The notes below the pieces were generated by a model. The model saw only the letters and a program-made list of their open reading frames with translations, did not search any database and had not been told where the DNA came from. DNA of 64,000 nt from Sindora glabra (Eukaryota > Streptophyta > Magnoliopsida > Fabales > Fabaceae): contig CM035230.1 of the NCBI GenBank assembly GCA_020226215.1, positions 22,611,883 through 22,675,882 on the forward strand, given 5' to 3'. Numbering within the stretch: the stretch's first letter is position 1; the number at the start of each line of letters is the position of its first letter. Position numbers and translations under genes: made by a program. Below, one piece after another: positions 1 through 10,497 of the stretch.

Positions 1-56
1 AGTTTTGATAATGACAAATCGACGTTTCAATAGCATTGTATGTCTTGTACTAAAAT

Positions 57-199
57 AATACAATCTTTAATAAAACATACTATATTATGATTAACATATA
101 TACATGTATGATAATTAAGCTTGTTCTTAATACAATCTTTAATAAACATACTATATTATGATTAACATATATACATGTATGATAATTAAGCTTGTTCTT
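57..199. repeat. Tandem duplication, 72 bp and 71 bp
   Basis: Two almost identical units (57-128 and 129-199) each begin AATACAATCTTTAATAAA and end CTTGTTCTT. They differ by one A in a run. A much more diverged relative follows at about 265-390. The near identity implies a recent duplication inside the copia LTR. Confidence 0.9.
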
Positions 200-924
200 G
201 TATATGCATTATGACAACTAAGTGTTTGCAATAGCATTGCATGTTTTTATACCAAAATGTTATAAAATCTTCAATAAATATGCTATACTATGGTTGAAAT
301 AGTAATGCTTAATTATATGCTAAAAGAGTCATATCTAATACAAGCATCACTAAGTATATGATATGATAATTATGCATATTCTTGTACTAATTTGTTTTAT
401 ATATGAATCATGCATCAATATCTTGATATATTAAATTGGACTAACTATATAGTTTGTAAAGTTTATGAACTCGTATATAGGAAAGCCCAAGATGAAGAAA
501 AATGAGCATTGAAATAAGGAAATGGAAGATCATATTGTGCTCAACTCCAGAACAAGGAAGAAAGATAAGAAAAGAGATGTAATCTAAGAATTGAAGGTTA
601 ATTAGATTAAAGTATTCGAAAGCTTGGAAGCATTAGGAAAAGCCTAAGGATTTGATTGGTATAATTTTTCATCTTAAAGCTTAGACTTTCTTGTGAAATA
701 AAGTATTTCATGATATAGAGCTCAAATATATTTCAATACTCTTAACTTGATTAAAATATTTTAAAAGGATAGCCCATAATCATATTTTTACAAGATAGTC
801 TATAGGGACATTTTAAAAACTAATAAGATATGAGCTTTTGATCTTTTTAATTTTGACATTTGGTCACCATTTTAATCATATCTCATAAAATACTTGTGAT
901 TTGATTGTTAAAACTTTCCTATTA

Positions 925-1400
925 AATATAGACTTAATAAGCTTTCCATGGACTTATCATTCACTTAAAATGATTAATATATAAAAGAGTTATGATCTCT
1001 TCAAATTGAATCTAGAAATTAATTTTCTATATTCGAGCCTTTTCTAACATATGCTCATTATTTTGATTATATCTTGAAAACTATAGATGATATGAGTATG
1101 AAATTATTTTTATATGAAAATAAACTCAAAGAGCTTTCTATGAATAGGTCATTTGCTTAAAATGACTACGATATGAAAGAGTTTTAAATTATACAATTAG
1201 AGTCTCAAAATTAAATTTTTATTAATTCATTATTTCTGATCTTCGTTCATTATTTTAAATATATCTCAAAAATTACATCAAATATGAGCATAAAACTAGT
1301 CCCATTAGACTCAAATAGCTTTCCAACAACAGGTCATTTATAGAAAATGGATTTAAAATAAAGTATTTATGACTTTCTAAAGTTGAGTCTGTAATTCTAC
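925..1400. repeat. Diverged tandem repeat of about 187 bp, three copies, inside the copia LTR
   Basis: The phrase AGCTTTC followed by a TCATT and an AAAATG block and then an AAAGAGTT-like block recurs near 940-990, 1127-1183 and 1311-1365, giving a period of about 187 bp. Copies are perhaps 65-75% alike by eye. Internal repeats of this kind are common in long copia LTRs. Confidence 0.6.
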
Positions 1401-1938
1401 CAGGGTAAATCAATTCCAAACATCTAGAGAGCACCCTAGGTATCCTATATTAATTTATGAATCGATTTCAACTATTCTGGTGCGTGAATAACAACTAGTA
1501 ATAACTAGTTTTCATTCCTAACAATCCTAAATGACTATAATACTCTATAAGCTTCTTATACAAGCTAAGAAACATAAAATACAACTAAGAAAGAGCCTAA
1601 ACTTTATTTCTTAACATTATTTTACACCTTCTTTCAACAAATCATTATTTGAGCTTAAATTTATGAAATCCTTTTATTCTTAATTATTTATTTATTTTAT
1701 CCACTTTTTAAGAGAGTATATTTGAGTTAATATTCATCTTGTATCATATTAGAATTGTAAAGGGTAAGGTATCCCATAGAGAATCATTGAGAGGGTAAAG
1801 AATCCTTTGTAAAGAGATATTTTGCTCAAAGAAGAATAAGGAATTATAAAGCTTCTTCAAGTGACAGTTGAAACTTAAAAGGGATACTATATTAATACAC
1901 AAGCTTGGAAAGTGGATGCACACCTTCTTGATGATATT

Positions 1939-3480
1939 TGTTACGTGTAAAATGGTTTATCAATTAGCGCAAGTGCACACTGTCATAAACAAGTAATAAA
2001 GTGATGAGAAAGTATCGTTCCCATGAGGATTGTATCACTAAGTACCAAAATTAATAATCCTAATACTATTTAGCAAATCGATTAGTTAGAAATGAAGTGA
2101 GTAAATAAAGATTGATGCAAAAATATTTAAAATAAAAATGAATGCAATTGGAGTAAAGATAAAGATGAATAAAAGACATAGGGATCAGACTTCACTTAAC
2201 AATTTTGGATTGAATCATCTATCTACACTAATCCAATTTTAACTTTATTAATTGATAGTCAAGTTTCCCTAAATTAATTACTGGCCTCTTCCAAGGTCAA
2301 GTAATTCTATAATTAATTGTTAATTCACTATATTCCTATGTGAATTAAAACAGCTAATCATGCATTAGGATTTATGGAACTCATTAAGACTACATAAATC
2401 ATATGAATATATTCCTATTTCATATGCAATTTACGGTTTTAATTATAGGTTCCATACACATGTATCTCCTTCCGGTCTCAACATACATATTGAGTTCATT
2501 CAAAAGGTGGACAATCAATTGAAAGCATTAAGAGTAATAATTAAAACTCAATCTAGGAAAGAAAATCGAAATTAGTTTCAATAGATTAGAATTCAATCCA
2601 TTATTTTCAAGTTATGTCATCACCCTAGGAAGATTAAAAAAATTAGAACATAATGAAATTAAAAACAAACATAAAATAGAATAGAAACATCATCACATTC
2701 ATGATACAAACATAAGATTATAATTACAAATGCATGAAAATAGAAATACTATCAATCTATGTAGGAGGTAAAACCTTCCATATAGGAGGCATACAAGAAC
2801 TAAAAATGCATGAACTAAACTACTATCTAAGATGCATGAATCAATGCTTGCTGCAAATGATCTCTACTTCTACCTATTTATAGGTGAATGAATCAGCTGC
2901 AGGTCATAAATCTTGACCATTAGCTACCAACACATTCTTTAGCTACCATTCATGGTCTTTAACTACCCTTCTTGATTTTTGCAGTAACAATTCTTCTGAC
3001 TTGTTGGTAATTTTTCACCACTAGAATGGCAGATTTACATCTTCCTGTCAACATAAGAGTTGTAGATCCGGATCTTAACTTTCAAATGCCATAAAGAACT
3101 CCTAATTTTGACATTTCTATCTCAAGTTTTGATCAGATTAGTAACCAAAGGTCAGATTCCGCCAAAACCACTATTTCATCTTCCAAGTAGAATTTGAGAT
3201 CCTTAGATCCCGAACTGGGCTTTTCTTTAAACATGAAAGTTGTAGGAATTTTTCTTATATTTTTAACCATATAAAGAACAACCCAATCCAACATCTAGAA
3301 CTCCAGATATAGCCTAAAACCTGAAATAGAGTCAAAATACAGCATTATCTAAAAGATTTGATTTCATTTCAAATTCAAGACCCATTCACAAAATGTAACT
3401 AAATTTATTAAATTAAACAAGATAACATCCAAAAATACATCATACAAGGAAAAATAAATATATAAATATTTTACGTATCA
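1939..3480 (-). repeat. 3' LTR of the Athila element (1542 bp)
   Basis: On the plus strand it starts TGTTACGTG and ends CGTATCA. It matches 12083-13649 throughout. In the first 285 aligned bases I count about 12 differences, nine of them transitions. It lacks one 25-bp unit present in the other LTR, which accounts for the whole length difference. The element's polypurine tract abuts it at 3481. Confidence 0.95.
2874..2883 (-). promoter_or_regulatory. TATA box of the 3' LTR
   Basis: CTATAAATAG on the minus strand, a canonical plant TATA box, in the same relative place in both LTRs. Transcription would start roughly 30 bp further on toward lower coordinates, setting the U3/R boundary. Confidence 0.6.
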
Positions 3481-3495
3481 AATTCCCCCACACTT
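3481..3495 (-). other. 3' polypurine tract of the Athila element
   Basis: Minus-strand AAGTGTGGGGGAATT directly precedes the TG of the 3' LTR. This is the expected position and base composition of the primer for plus-strand DNA synthesis. Confidence 0.88.
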
Positions 3496-4748
3496 AGCTT
3501 TTGGACGTCCTCGGATAAACACAAAACAGAAGAAAACTAATACTAATACTAATCTTCCCATGAGATAAAAAGTATAAAAACATAAGAAAGATAATTAAAG
3601 TACAAAGATATCATAGCATTCATGAATCAACAAATCTTGACATATAAAACTAAAATGGGATTGGAACTTCATTTGAGAAGGATTGAACCAAAATGATATA
3701 ATCACTGCAACTCATCCTCTCTCAAGTGTTTATGGGCAAGTGTTTCACTCAAATTCATCCTATCAAAGATTAGACTACCATAAGCTTGCATAAATTCTCA
3801 ATCTCCACTACTTGATTTATATGCACACTTGAAATCAAAAGGTCTTATTAAGGGTTATAATAAGGCCAAGGTAAAGGAAAGATAAAACAGGGATATGAAA
3901 GGCTGAAGCAAGGAAAGAAATTAATAGAGCAATTAAAACATGGGTAATCTCTAAATAATTTTATCTCAAAATAATAGCCCAAGATTCAAATTCAAGTACA
4001 CATCAATTTCTCTTTTCTTCTTCTTCTCTTTTTTTTATTATTTTATTATTATTATTTTGAACCATTTTTTTCATTTTTTTTATTTTTTATTTTTGAAAGA
4101 AAACCCTTGCAACTTTGAAGTTAATAATACATATTCCCCTACACTTTGTCAAAAACTCATTTTTCAAAGATTCAAATGCTCTACTAATCATTAGGATTAA
4201 GTAAAGACAATTGATATTTCATTAAATGACATATTAATGGGCTAAAACAATGAAACAGTTAATTAGGCTCAAAGGGGTTTATTAATGGTAAAACTGCAGG
4301 GTTGGCTATTTGGTTCTAATTGAAAAGAAAAAAAATGCCTTTATCATATTTGAGTATGCATGTAAATTGCAATCTTAACTAGATTTTATGCAAGTTCTAG
4401 AGTGACAATTTAACAGGTGAATATCATACACAAGAAATATAATACTGATTCAATAAATAGGCTCAAAATCTCACGGTTAAAGGTTTCCAACTCAATCCAT
4501 CCAACTCAGAATCCATTGTCAAATCTATCAATTCTAAGAAGTAAAAAAGTTGTTCAATCATGCTATGAAATCTTTAAAATTATTGAAAAGAACCTAATAA
4601 GTAGGAAATTATTTTTTATATATTTTTTTATTTTTTTAGGATGCGTATCAAGAGCAAAAAATAACTCTTTACTCGGTCATCCCTTTTTTTTATATATATA
4701 AATCTCATGGTTTTACTACCAAAATATCCTAAAAAGTAAAAAAAAATT
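3496..4748. other. Athila 3' non-coding region
   Basis: No plausible gene is seen. The stretch is rich in A and T runs (for example the T-rich 4020-4100). The plus-strand frame at 4417-4701 is antisense to the element, compositionally AT-driven and unlike any protein I know. Non-coding DNA between the accessory frames and the 3' LTR is usual for Athila and Tat elements. Confidence 0.6.
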
Positions 4749-4764
4749 AATTCCCCCCACACTT
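4749..4764 (-). other. Second (internal) polypurine tract
   Basis: Minus-strand AAGTGTGGGGGGAATT nearly duplicates the 3' tract at 3481-3495 but lies 1.25 kb upstream of it, just after the LOG-like frame. It is preceded by a perfect small hairpin (4770-4789). It could prime a second plus-strand DNA or be a relic of an earlier element boundary. Confidence 0.65.
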
Positions 4765-4769
4765 AATGT

Positions 4770-4789
4770 AGACATTGTCCCCAATGTCT
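4770..4789 (-). repeat. Perfect 8-bp hairpin beside the internal polypurine tract
   Basis: AGACATTG and CAATGTCT flank a 4-base loop (GGGA on the minus strand). It lies immediately 5' of the internal polypurine tract on the element's coding strand. Confidence 0.7.
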
Positions 4790-4885
4790 TCAGTAGATTA
4801 GCAAAAAGGGTTTATTAAAAGGAAATGCATAAGCAACTCACACATAAAAGAGATTTTATGAGTAAAACCATAAGAGTAAAGAAAG

Positions 4886-5563
4886 TTACAACCGGAGAGT
4901 GGTGTCTGGCTCATGCTTCTGACTGCTGGTTGGAGATTGCCAATCTATCTTTTTCACTAATGGATATGGTTTAGGTGTATAGCCTTGTAGTTGGTCAATC
5001 AGCTGATTAGCAATTGAGGCAGACATTATAGCACGACAAGTCGCTTGGGGTATGAATCCCTGTTCCACAGCTTGATCTAAAAAAGACAGCAAACTATCAT
5101 AAAAATCATTAACATTTAATAAACTTACTAGCTTCTGATGAAAGTTCAAGTTAATCCAATATGCAATGCTGAAAATTCCATCTAATGCTTCTAAACCACC
5201 AGGTAAAGCAATAAAGGCTTCAACACTGTAAAGCATGCATCCAATACGTTCAGACAAGTTCGAAACCTTTAATGTTTTACCGATGGCATATTTCTTATTA
5301 TCTAAACCATTCACAAGAATACTCAATATTTTGCTTCCTCTAATGTTGGTAGAAATTGTTGCACTTCCTTTTAAGCTATGAAGCCCTCCTCCATACACAC
5401 AGGCAATCTTTCTAGCAGCTAATGCATGACCAAGTTCAATTGCTGCTATAAGAAATTCTACATTCTTTCCAACATAAGATTTACCAAAAACACAGATAGA
5501 TTTAAATCTACATTTTGATGGTTTCTCAACCTCTTCCTCTTCTTTACTCTCACCTTCAGACAT
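4886..5563 (-). CDS. LOG-like (cytokinin phosphoribohydrolase family) frame carried by the Athila element; motif degenerate
   Basis: An intact 225-residue frame. LOG enzymes remove ribose 5'-phosphate from cytokinin nucleotides to release active cytokinin. An acidic N-terminal tail (about 1-14) is followed by a Rossmann-like LOG fold: VYGGG at 56-60, an arginine at 106, FIALPGG at 117-123 and LLNVNDFYDSLLSFLDQAVEQGFI-like sequence at 148-171. The family motif PGGxGTxxE reads PGGLEALDG here, so the threonine and the glutamates are gone, and the region between VYGGG and residue 106 has drifted. Length matches plant LOGs (about 210-240). There is no intron, and it lies between integrase and the 3' LTR in the element's sense, so I infer capture of a processed host mRNA. 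It is probably not a working enzyme; a binding role cannot be excluded. Confidence 0.8.
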   Translation of the reverse strand: MSEGESKEEEEVEKPSKCRFKSICVFGKSYVGKNVEFLIAAIELGHALAARKIACVYGGGLHSLKGSATISTNIRGSKILSILVNGLDNKKYAIGKTLKVSNLSERIGCMLYSVEAFIALPGGLEALDGIFSIAYWINLNFHQKLVSLLNVNDFYDSLLSFLDQAVEQGFIPQATCRAIMSASIANQLIDQLQGYTPKPYPLVKKIDWQSPTSSQKHEPDTTLRL

Positions 5564-5906
5564 TTTATAAAGTGTGATTGCTGAAATGCATCTTTATAAT
5601 ACAAAAGCAGAAACAAAGAAATCACGCAAATAAAAAAATATCAGAAAAAGATAAAAAAAATGCTGTGCAAAACTGACAAGTGTAATAATGGCGTGAACAA
5701 AGTAGAATACGGAATGTAAAGAAAGTCAAAAAGTTGTTGAAAAGGTAAACTTAAAAAGAAGAGAAATGTACAGAAAGTCAAAAAGCAGCTGTAAAGATAA
5801 AAAGATAAAGGAAAAGTAAAGTAGATAAACATTAATATGTACAGTAGTTGTGATTGTGGCTCACATCTTCCTCTGATTTTTCATTCAGTAATGACTTAAA
5901 CAGCTT
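5564..5906. other. Spacer between the two accessory frames
   Basis: A 343-bp spacer. Its only minus-strand frame (5641-5832, 63 residues) is a low-complexity run of Phe, Leu, Tyr and Ser that follows from an A-rich plus strand with AGAAAGTCAAAAAG repeated. I see no real gene in it. Confidence 0.6.
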
Positions 5907-6455
5907 TTATAAGCCGAGGATTTGCTTCCCATCTAATTTTCTTATAAACTGGCAAACAGGGTCTTTTAAAGTCAGATCCCCAAGACTATAGCGTTCCTTT
6001 TCTGTATTGAATAAGTTCATTAAATCAAGAAGAACAGCATGAACATCTCCATTAGGATGCGTCTCAAGAGTCCGAATGATATCATCCAATGACTCTTTAC
6101 TCAGTCCATCCTTTATGAATCGGATTTTGTCCTCTCGATTTACTGAAATCATTCCTTTATTCCTACAGAGCTTATTACAATTCCACCTTGCACACTTATG
6201 GAAGACTCTCATTCTTTTAGCTCTTCTCTTTTTAGAGTAAGAACTTCTTCTCATACCTGGTATACGTCTAACAAATGATTCATTAAACTCACCTACTAAA
6301 CGTACCTTAACTTCAATAATCCAATGTATATCCTCAGGAAGACCTAAACACTTAAATGCCTTCATTCTTTCAAATCGACAGTTGTAAATTTTCCTAAGCA
6401 CATCTTTAGGAAGAGTAGGGAATCTAGTTTTAAGCTTTACAAGGGATTCCTCCAT
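5907..6455 (-). CDS. Basic cysteine-containing accessory protein of the Athila element, unknown function
   Basis: An intact 182-residue frame between integrase and the LOG-like frame, in the element's sense. Residues 5-25 form a leucine- and proline-containing segment (TRFPTLPKDVL). A strongly basic patch at 69-84 (SSYSKKRRAKR) is followed by H86, C88, C93 and C97, which could bind a metal and nucleic acid. The C-terminal 60 residues look helical and acidic or neutral. The order of RFP..LP.DV, then a Ser/Tyr and Arg/Lys-rich patch, then clustered cysteines reminds me of the small nucleic-acid-binding proteins of carlavirus-type plant RNA viruses. That is an impression from memory, not a search. 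It could equally be an env-like or lineage-specific retroelement protein. It has no signal peptide or membrane segment, which argues against a classical envelope. Confidence 0.55.
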   Translation of the reverse strand: MEESLVKLKTRFPTLPKDVLRKIYNCRFERMKAFKCLGLPEDIHWIIEVKVRLVGEFNESFVRRIPGMRRSSYSKKRRAKRMRVFHKCARWNCNKLCRNKGMISVNREDKIRFIKDGLSKESLDDIIRTLETHPNGDVHAVLLDLMNLFNTEKERYSLGDLTLKDPVCQFIRKLDGKQILGL

Positions 6456-6655
6456 GATGAGAATGATGAAAGCTAAAATTGTAAGTGAAAAATATTGTGC
6501 GATGTGTGCTTAAATAAGTCAGAAGAAAAGAAATGAGAAGAGAAAGAAGTCTTGCGTTGCCTCCCAAGTAGCCACCCTTCTTTAACGTCTTTAGCTAGAC
6601 AAAGTCCTAACCTATTACTTTATTTCCTTTTTTTTTCTTTTTTTTCTTTTTAATA

Positions 6656-7851
6656 CTTACCAGTTGTCTCCTCGAGTTTGATGACAATCTTGATGGTGTT
6701 GAATGCACTGTCATTGTATTCTTTCAATCTTTGCCCGTTCACTTTGAATTTCTTGTCACCATCTTGAATCTCTATAGTTTCATATGGCCAAATTTGAACC
6801 ACAGTAAAAGGCCCTGACTACCTTGATCTTAATTTTCCTGGAAAGAGTTTTAACCTTGAGTTGTAGAGAAGTACTTTCTGCCCCAGTGTGAACTCCTTCC
6901 TTATAATTCTCTTATCATGCCAAATTTTTGTCTTTTCCTTGTAGAGCTTAGCATTTTCATAAGCATGTTAGCGAAATTCTTCAAGTTCATTTAGTTGCAT
7001 TAGCCTTCTTTCACAGCTATCTTCAAATCAAAATTTAATGCCTTTACTGCCCAATATGCCTTGTGCTCCAATTTAATTGGAAGATGACATGCCTTGCCAT
7101 ATACCAATTGGTAAGGAGATGTACCAATTGGGGTCTTAAATGCTGTTCAGTAAGCCCATAATGCATCATCCAGCTTCTTTACCTAATCTTTCCTATTGGA
7201 ATTCATTGCCTTCTCTAGAATCCATTTCAACTCTCTATTTGATATCTCTACTTACCCACTGGTCTGTGGATGATAAGGAGTTGCCACCTTGTGAGCTACT
7301 CCATATTTAGTGAACACAAATTGAAGTTGTTGATTGCAGAAATGCTTAACTCCATCACTTATGATTGCTCTAGGTACTTCAAACCTTGTGAATATATTCT
7401 TTCTCAGGAACTTTATAACCACTCCAGAATCATTTGTAGGAGACGCTGCTGCCTCTACCCATTTGGATACATAATCCACAGCCACTAGAATGAATTGGTT
7501 GCTAAATGAAGATGGGAAAGGACCCGTAAAGTCAATGCCCCATACATCAAATAATTCTACCTCCAGAATGTTTGTCAATGGGGTTTCATGTCTCTGAGAG
7601 ATGTTTTCTGTTTTTTGACATTTATCAGATGCGGCTACATAGGCTTGAGAGTCTTTGAATAGGGTAGGCCAATAGAATCCAGACTGAAAAACCTTAGCAA
7701 CAGTTCGATTTGCTCCAAAATGACCGCCATATAGGGATGAATGACAATAGGAAAGGATACTAGTCATCCTTTCTTCTGGAACACATCTCTTTATGATTCT
7801 ATCTGGGCAATGTTTATACACGAATGGATCTTCCCAGAAGTAATACTTCAC
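6656..7851 (-). pseudogene. Athila integrase, broken
   Basis: Integrase inserts element DNA into chromosomes. The zinc-binding N-terminus reads CHSSLYGGH and then ASDKCQKT, where the first of the two late cysteines has become serine. The core has WGIDFTGPF (first Asp), ISDGVKHF (second Asp) and HPQTSG followed after a stop by VEISNRELK (the Glu). Downstream, in several frames, are the usual Athila tail phrases PIKLEHKAYWAVKALNFD and, near 6720-6790, PYETIEIQDGDKKFKVNG. Stops and frame changes after 7252 show that it is dead. Confidence 0.85.
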
Positions 7852-7872
7852 ATTGGCTAAGAATTTCTTCTT

Positions 7873-8442
7873 TTATTGTCCAGAGAGCTTATATGGCATC
7901 ATCCCACTTGCTAGATAATTCACAAAGTCAGCATACCATAGAGTTGATAATGATTTTACATTAAACAACTGCTCATCTAGAAAGGAATCTTGGATTGGCA
8001 GCTCTGATTCAAGCTTGGAAAGTTCAAGTCGAGAAAGGTGATCTGCAATGAGGTTCTCGGTCCTTTTCTTGTCTCTAATCTCCAAATCAAATTCTTATAA
8101 CAGAAGTACCCATCTGATTAGTCTAGGCTTTGCATCTTTCTTCTCTATCAAGTATTTTATTACTGAATGGTCCATCTAGACTATAACTTTTGAGCTAATT
8201 AAGTAGGCTCTGAACTTGTCAAAGGCAAATACAACAGCAAGGAGCTCTTTTTCGATTGTTACATAATTTATTTGGGCCTCATTGAGTGTTTGGCTGGCAT
8301 AATAGATTGCATGAAAAATCTTATTTTTTCTCTGGCCCAAGACTTCTCCAACTGCATAGTCACTTGCATCACACATTATTTCAAATGGAAAATTCCAATC
8401 TAGAGCGACAATGATTGGTGTTGAGATTAAGGCTTTCTTCAA
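7873..8442 (-). pseudogene. Athila RNase H domain, broken
   Basis: RNase H removes the RNA strand during reverse transcription. FEIMCDASDYAVGEVLGQ, then IYYASQTLNEAQINYVTIEKELLAVVFA and FRAYLISSKVIV, is the Ty3/gypsy RNase H pattern with the first catalytic Asp present. A stop follows near 8175. The connecting segment to integrase continues at 7873-8085 (ENLIADHLSRL). Confidence 0.85.
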
Positions 8443-8445
8443 AGT

Positions 8446-9702
8446 TTAGAATGCTGACATGTAATTCTCATCGAACACAAATGGAATGTCCTTCTCCAAA
8501 AATTTGCATAGCGGTTTTGTGATCCTTGAAAAATCTTTAATGAATCGCCTGTAAAAACCAGCATAGCCCAGAAAACTCCTGATGCCTTTGATTGTCGCAG
8601 GTGGAGATAATTTTTCAATAGTTTTAATTTTTGCTCGATCAACTTCGATCCCATGAATTGAAACTTTGTGTCCTAGCACGATACCTTCTTTCACCATGAA
8701 GTGGCATTTTTCCCAATTCAGTACAAGGTTGGTCTCCACACAGCATTGTAGCACCTTTTTCAAATTAGTTAGACAGAGATCAAAAGATTCCCCAGACACT
8801 GAGAAATCATCCATGAATACTTCAATAAAAGTTTTCACCATATTTGAAAAGATTGCCATCATTGTCCATTGGAAGGTTGCAGGAGCATTTCACAATCCAA
8901 AGGGCATTTTTCTGAAGGCGAATGTTCCATATGGGCAAGTAAAAGTTATTTTCTCTTGATCTTCAGGAGCAATCAAAATTTAGTTGTAACTAGTGTATCC
9001 ATCAAGGAAGCAGTAATAAGCTTGTCCCGCCAATTTATCTAGCATTTGATCTAGGAATGGCAAAGGAAAATGATCTTTTTTGGTAGCTTTGTTGAGCTTT
9101 CGATAGTCAATGCAAACTCTCCATCTGGTCATTGTTCTCTGCGGGATTAGCTCATTATTTTCATTTGGAACCACTGTCATGCCTCCCTTTTTTGGTACGA
9201 CTTGTACAGGGCTCACCTATGGACTATCAGAAATTGGGTAGATAATGCCAGCATCTAACCATTTGAGCACTTCTTTACGAACTACCTCCTTCATATTTAG
9301 ATTGAGCCTTCTTTGATGTTCTACACAGGGCTTGGCATCTTCTTCTAGTAGTATTTTATGCATACAGATTGAAGGGTTTTTTCCCTTAATATCTGCAATT
9401 GACCATCCCAGTGCGGACTTGTGCTGTCTTAGCACCCTCAGTAACTTTTCTTCTTCTTCAGTGGTTAAATCAAATGAGATGATAACTGGCAAAGCTGAAT
9501 CTTCTTCTAGGAAAGCATACTTTAGATGAGTGGGTAGTATTTTCAACTCTAATTTTAGTGGCTTTTCAATTGAAGGAACTGGCTTTGGTGGTTTTTCTCC
9601 CAAATCTTCGAATGGCCTTTTTATGAAAATTAGTGAATTGGCTTCGAGATAGCTGACTTGTTCTAGAATTTTGGGATCAGTAGTATAAGATGTGTCCATC
9701 AT
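8446..9702 (-). pseudogene. Athila reverse transcriptase, broken
   Basis: Reads from the protease linker (CMHKILLEEDAKPCVEHQRR) through WRVCIDYRKLNKATKKDHFPLPF, YCFLDGYTSYN, FIEVFMDDFSV (the catalytic double Asp is kept) and GYAGFYRRFIKDFSRITKPL. Stops occur near 9217 and 8980, and a frame change comes before 8446. This order and wording are typical of Athila reverse transcriptases. Confidence 0.9.
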
Positions 9703-10497
9703 GCTGACTGTTAAAGGTTGATTAGAGTAAATTTCATCTACTACTTCTCTGGTGCAACTGCTTACTGAATCAACCTTAAAATAGTTATCACCCTCATCAG
9801 GAAGAGATAGGGCTTTAAAAATATTGAAGGAAACTTGCTCATCTTAAATCTGTAAAGTCAGTTTTCCTTTTTGTACATCAATTAGAGCTCGTCCAGTTGC
9901 AAGAAATGGCCTCCTAACAATAATAAGAATTTCTTGATCTTCTTCCATGTCAAGCAATATGAAATCTGCTGGGAAGATGAATTTATCAACTTTTACTAGC
10001 ACATCTTCAAGGATTCCACGTGGATGCTTTATTGAATGATCTGCTAGCTGCAGTGACACGGTAGTTGGTTCCACTTCTCCTAATCCCAGCTTCTTGTGGA
10101 CAGATAATGGCATCAAATTCACACTTGCACCAAGGTCACATAAGGCTTTTTCGAATTCACACTCTCCAATGGTACAAGATATGCAGAAACTCCTAGGGTC
10201 TTTAAGCTTTAGCGGTAGTTTCTTTTGGAGAATTGCACTGCACTCTTCAGTTAAGGCTACTGTTTCGAAATCCTCCAGTTTATGTTTCTTTGATAAAATC
10301 TCCTTCATAAATTTTGCATAACTGGGCATTTGGGCTAAAGTTTCAGCAAATGAGATGTTGATATATAACTTCTTAAATACCTCCAAAAACTTGCTAAACT
10401 TCTTGTCTAGCTTAGCTTTCACCAATCTTTGAGGAAATGGAACTGGGGGAACATATGGTGGAGGATTATCTGGAAAAGTCATTCTTCTTGGAATCAT
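9703..10497 (-). pseudogene. Athila aspartic protease region
   Basis: A 217-residue open segment (9844-10497). CTIGECEFEKALCDLGASVNLMP is the retropepsin active-site region, with D-L-G in place of D-T/S-G as is usual in Athila. FLATGRALIDVQKGKLTL near its end is the flap and C-terminal block. A stop at about 9844 separates it from the linker into reverse transcriptase. Confidence 0.85.

Larger units (their letters stand above)
1..1938 (+). mobile_element. Left part of a Ty1/copia-type LTR, split by the Athila insertion
   Basis: Long non-coding stretch that I read as the 5' and middle part of a long copia-type LTR. The opening bases (TTTTGATAATGACAAATC) resemble the TTTTGATGATGACAAA motif common near the start of SIRE/Maximus-type LTRs. 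The sequence resumes on the far side of the Athila element at 13650 and ends at 14219 with the pyrimidine-rich ATTTATCCCCTCTTGGGTG-type tail usual for such LTRs. The true start may lie left of the window. The total would be at least 2.5 kb, long but normal for that group. No gene is seen here. It could be a solo LTR or the 3' LTR of an element extending left. Confidence 0.55.

Noticed and set aside
4417..4701. 94-codon plus-strand frame
   Set aside because: Antisense within the Athila 3' non-coding region, AT-driven composition, no known similarity.
5641..5832. 63-residue hydrophobic minus-strand frame that might be an env-like membrane segment
   Set aside because: Low-complexity Phe/Leu/Tyr sequence produced by an A-rich repeat (AGAAAGTCAAAAAG); not credible as a protein.
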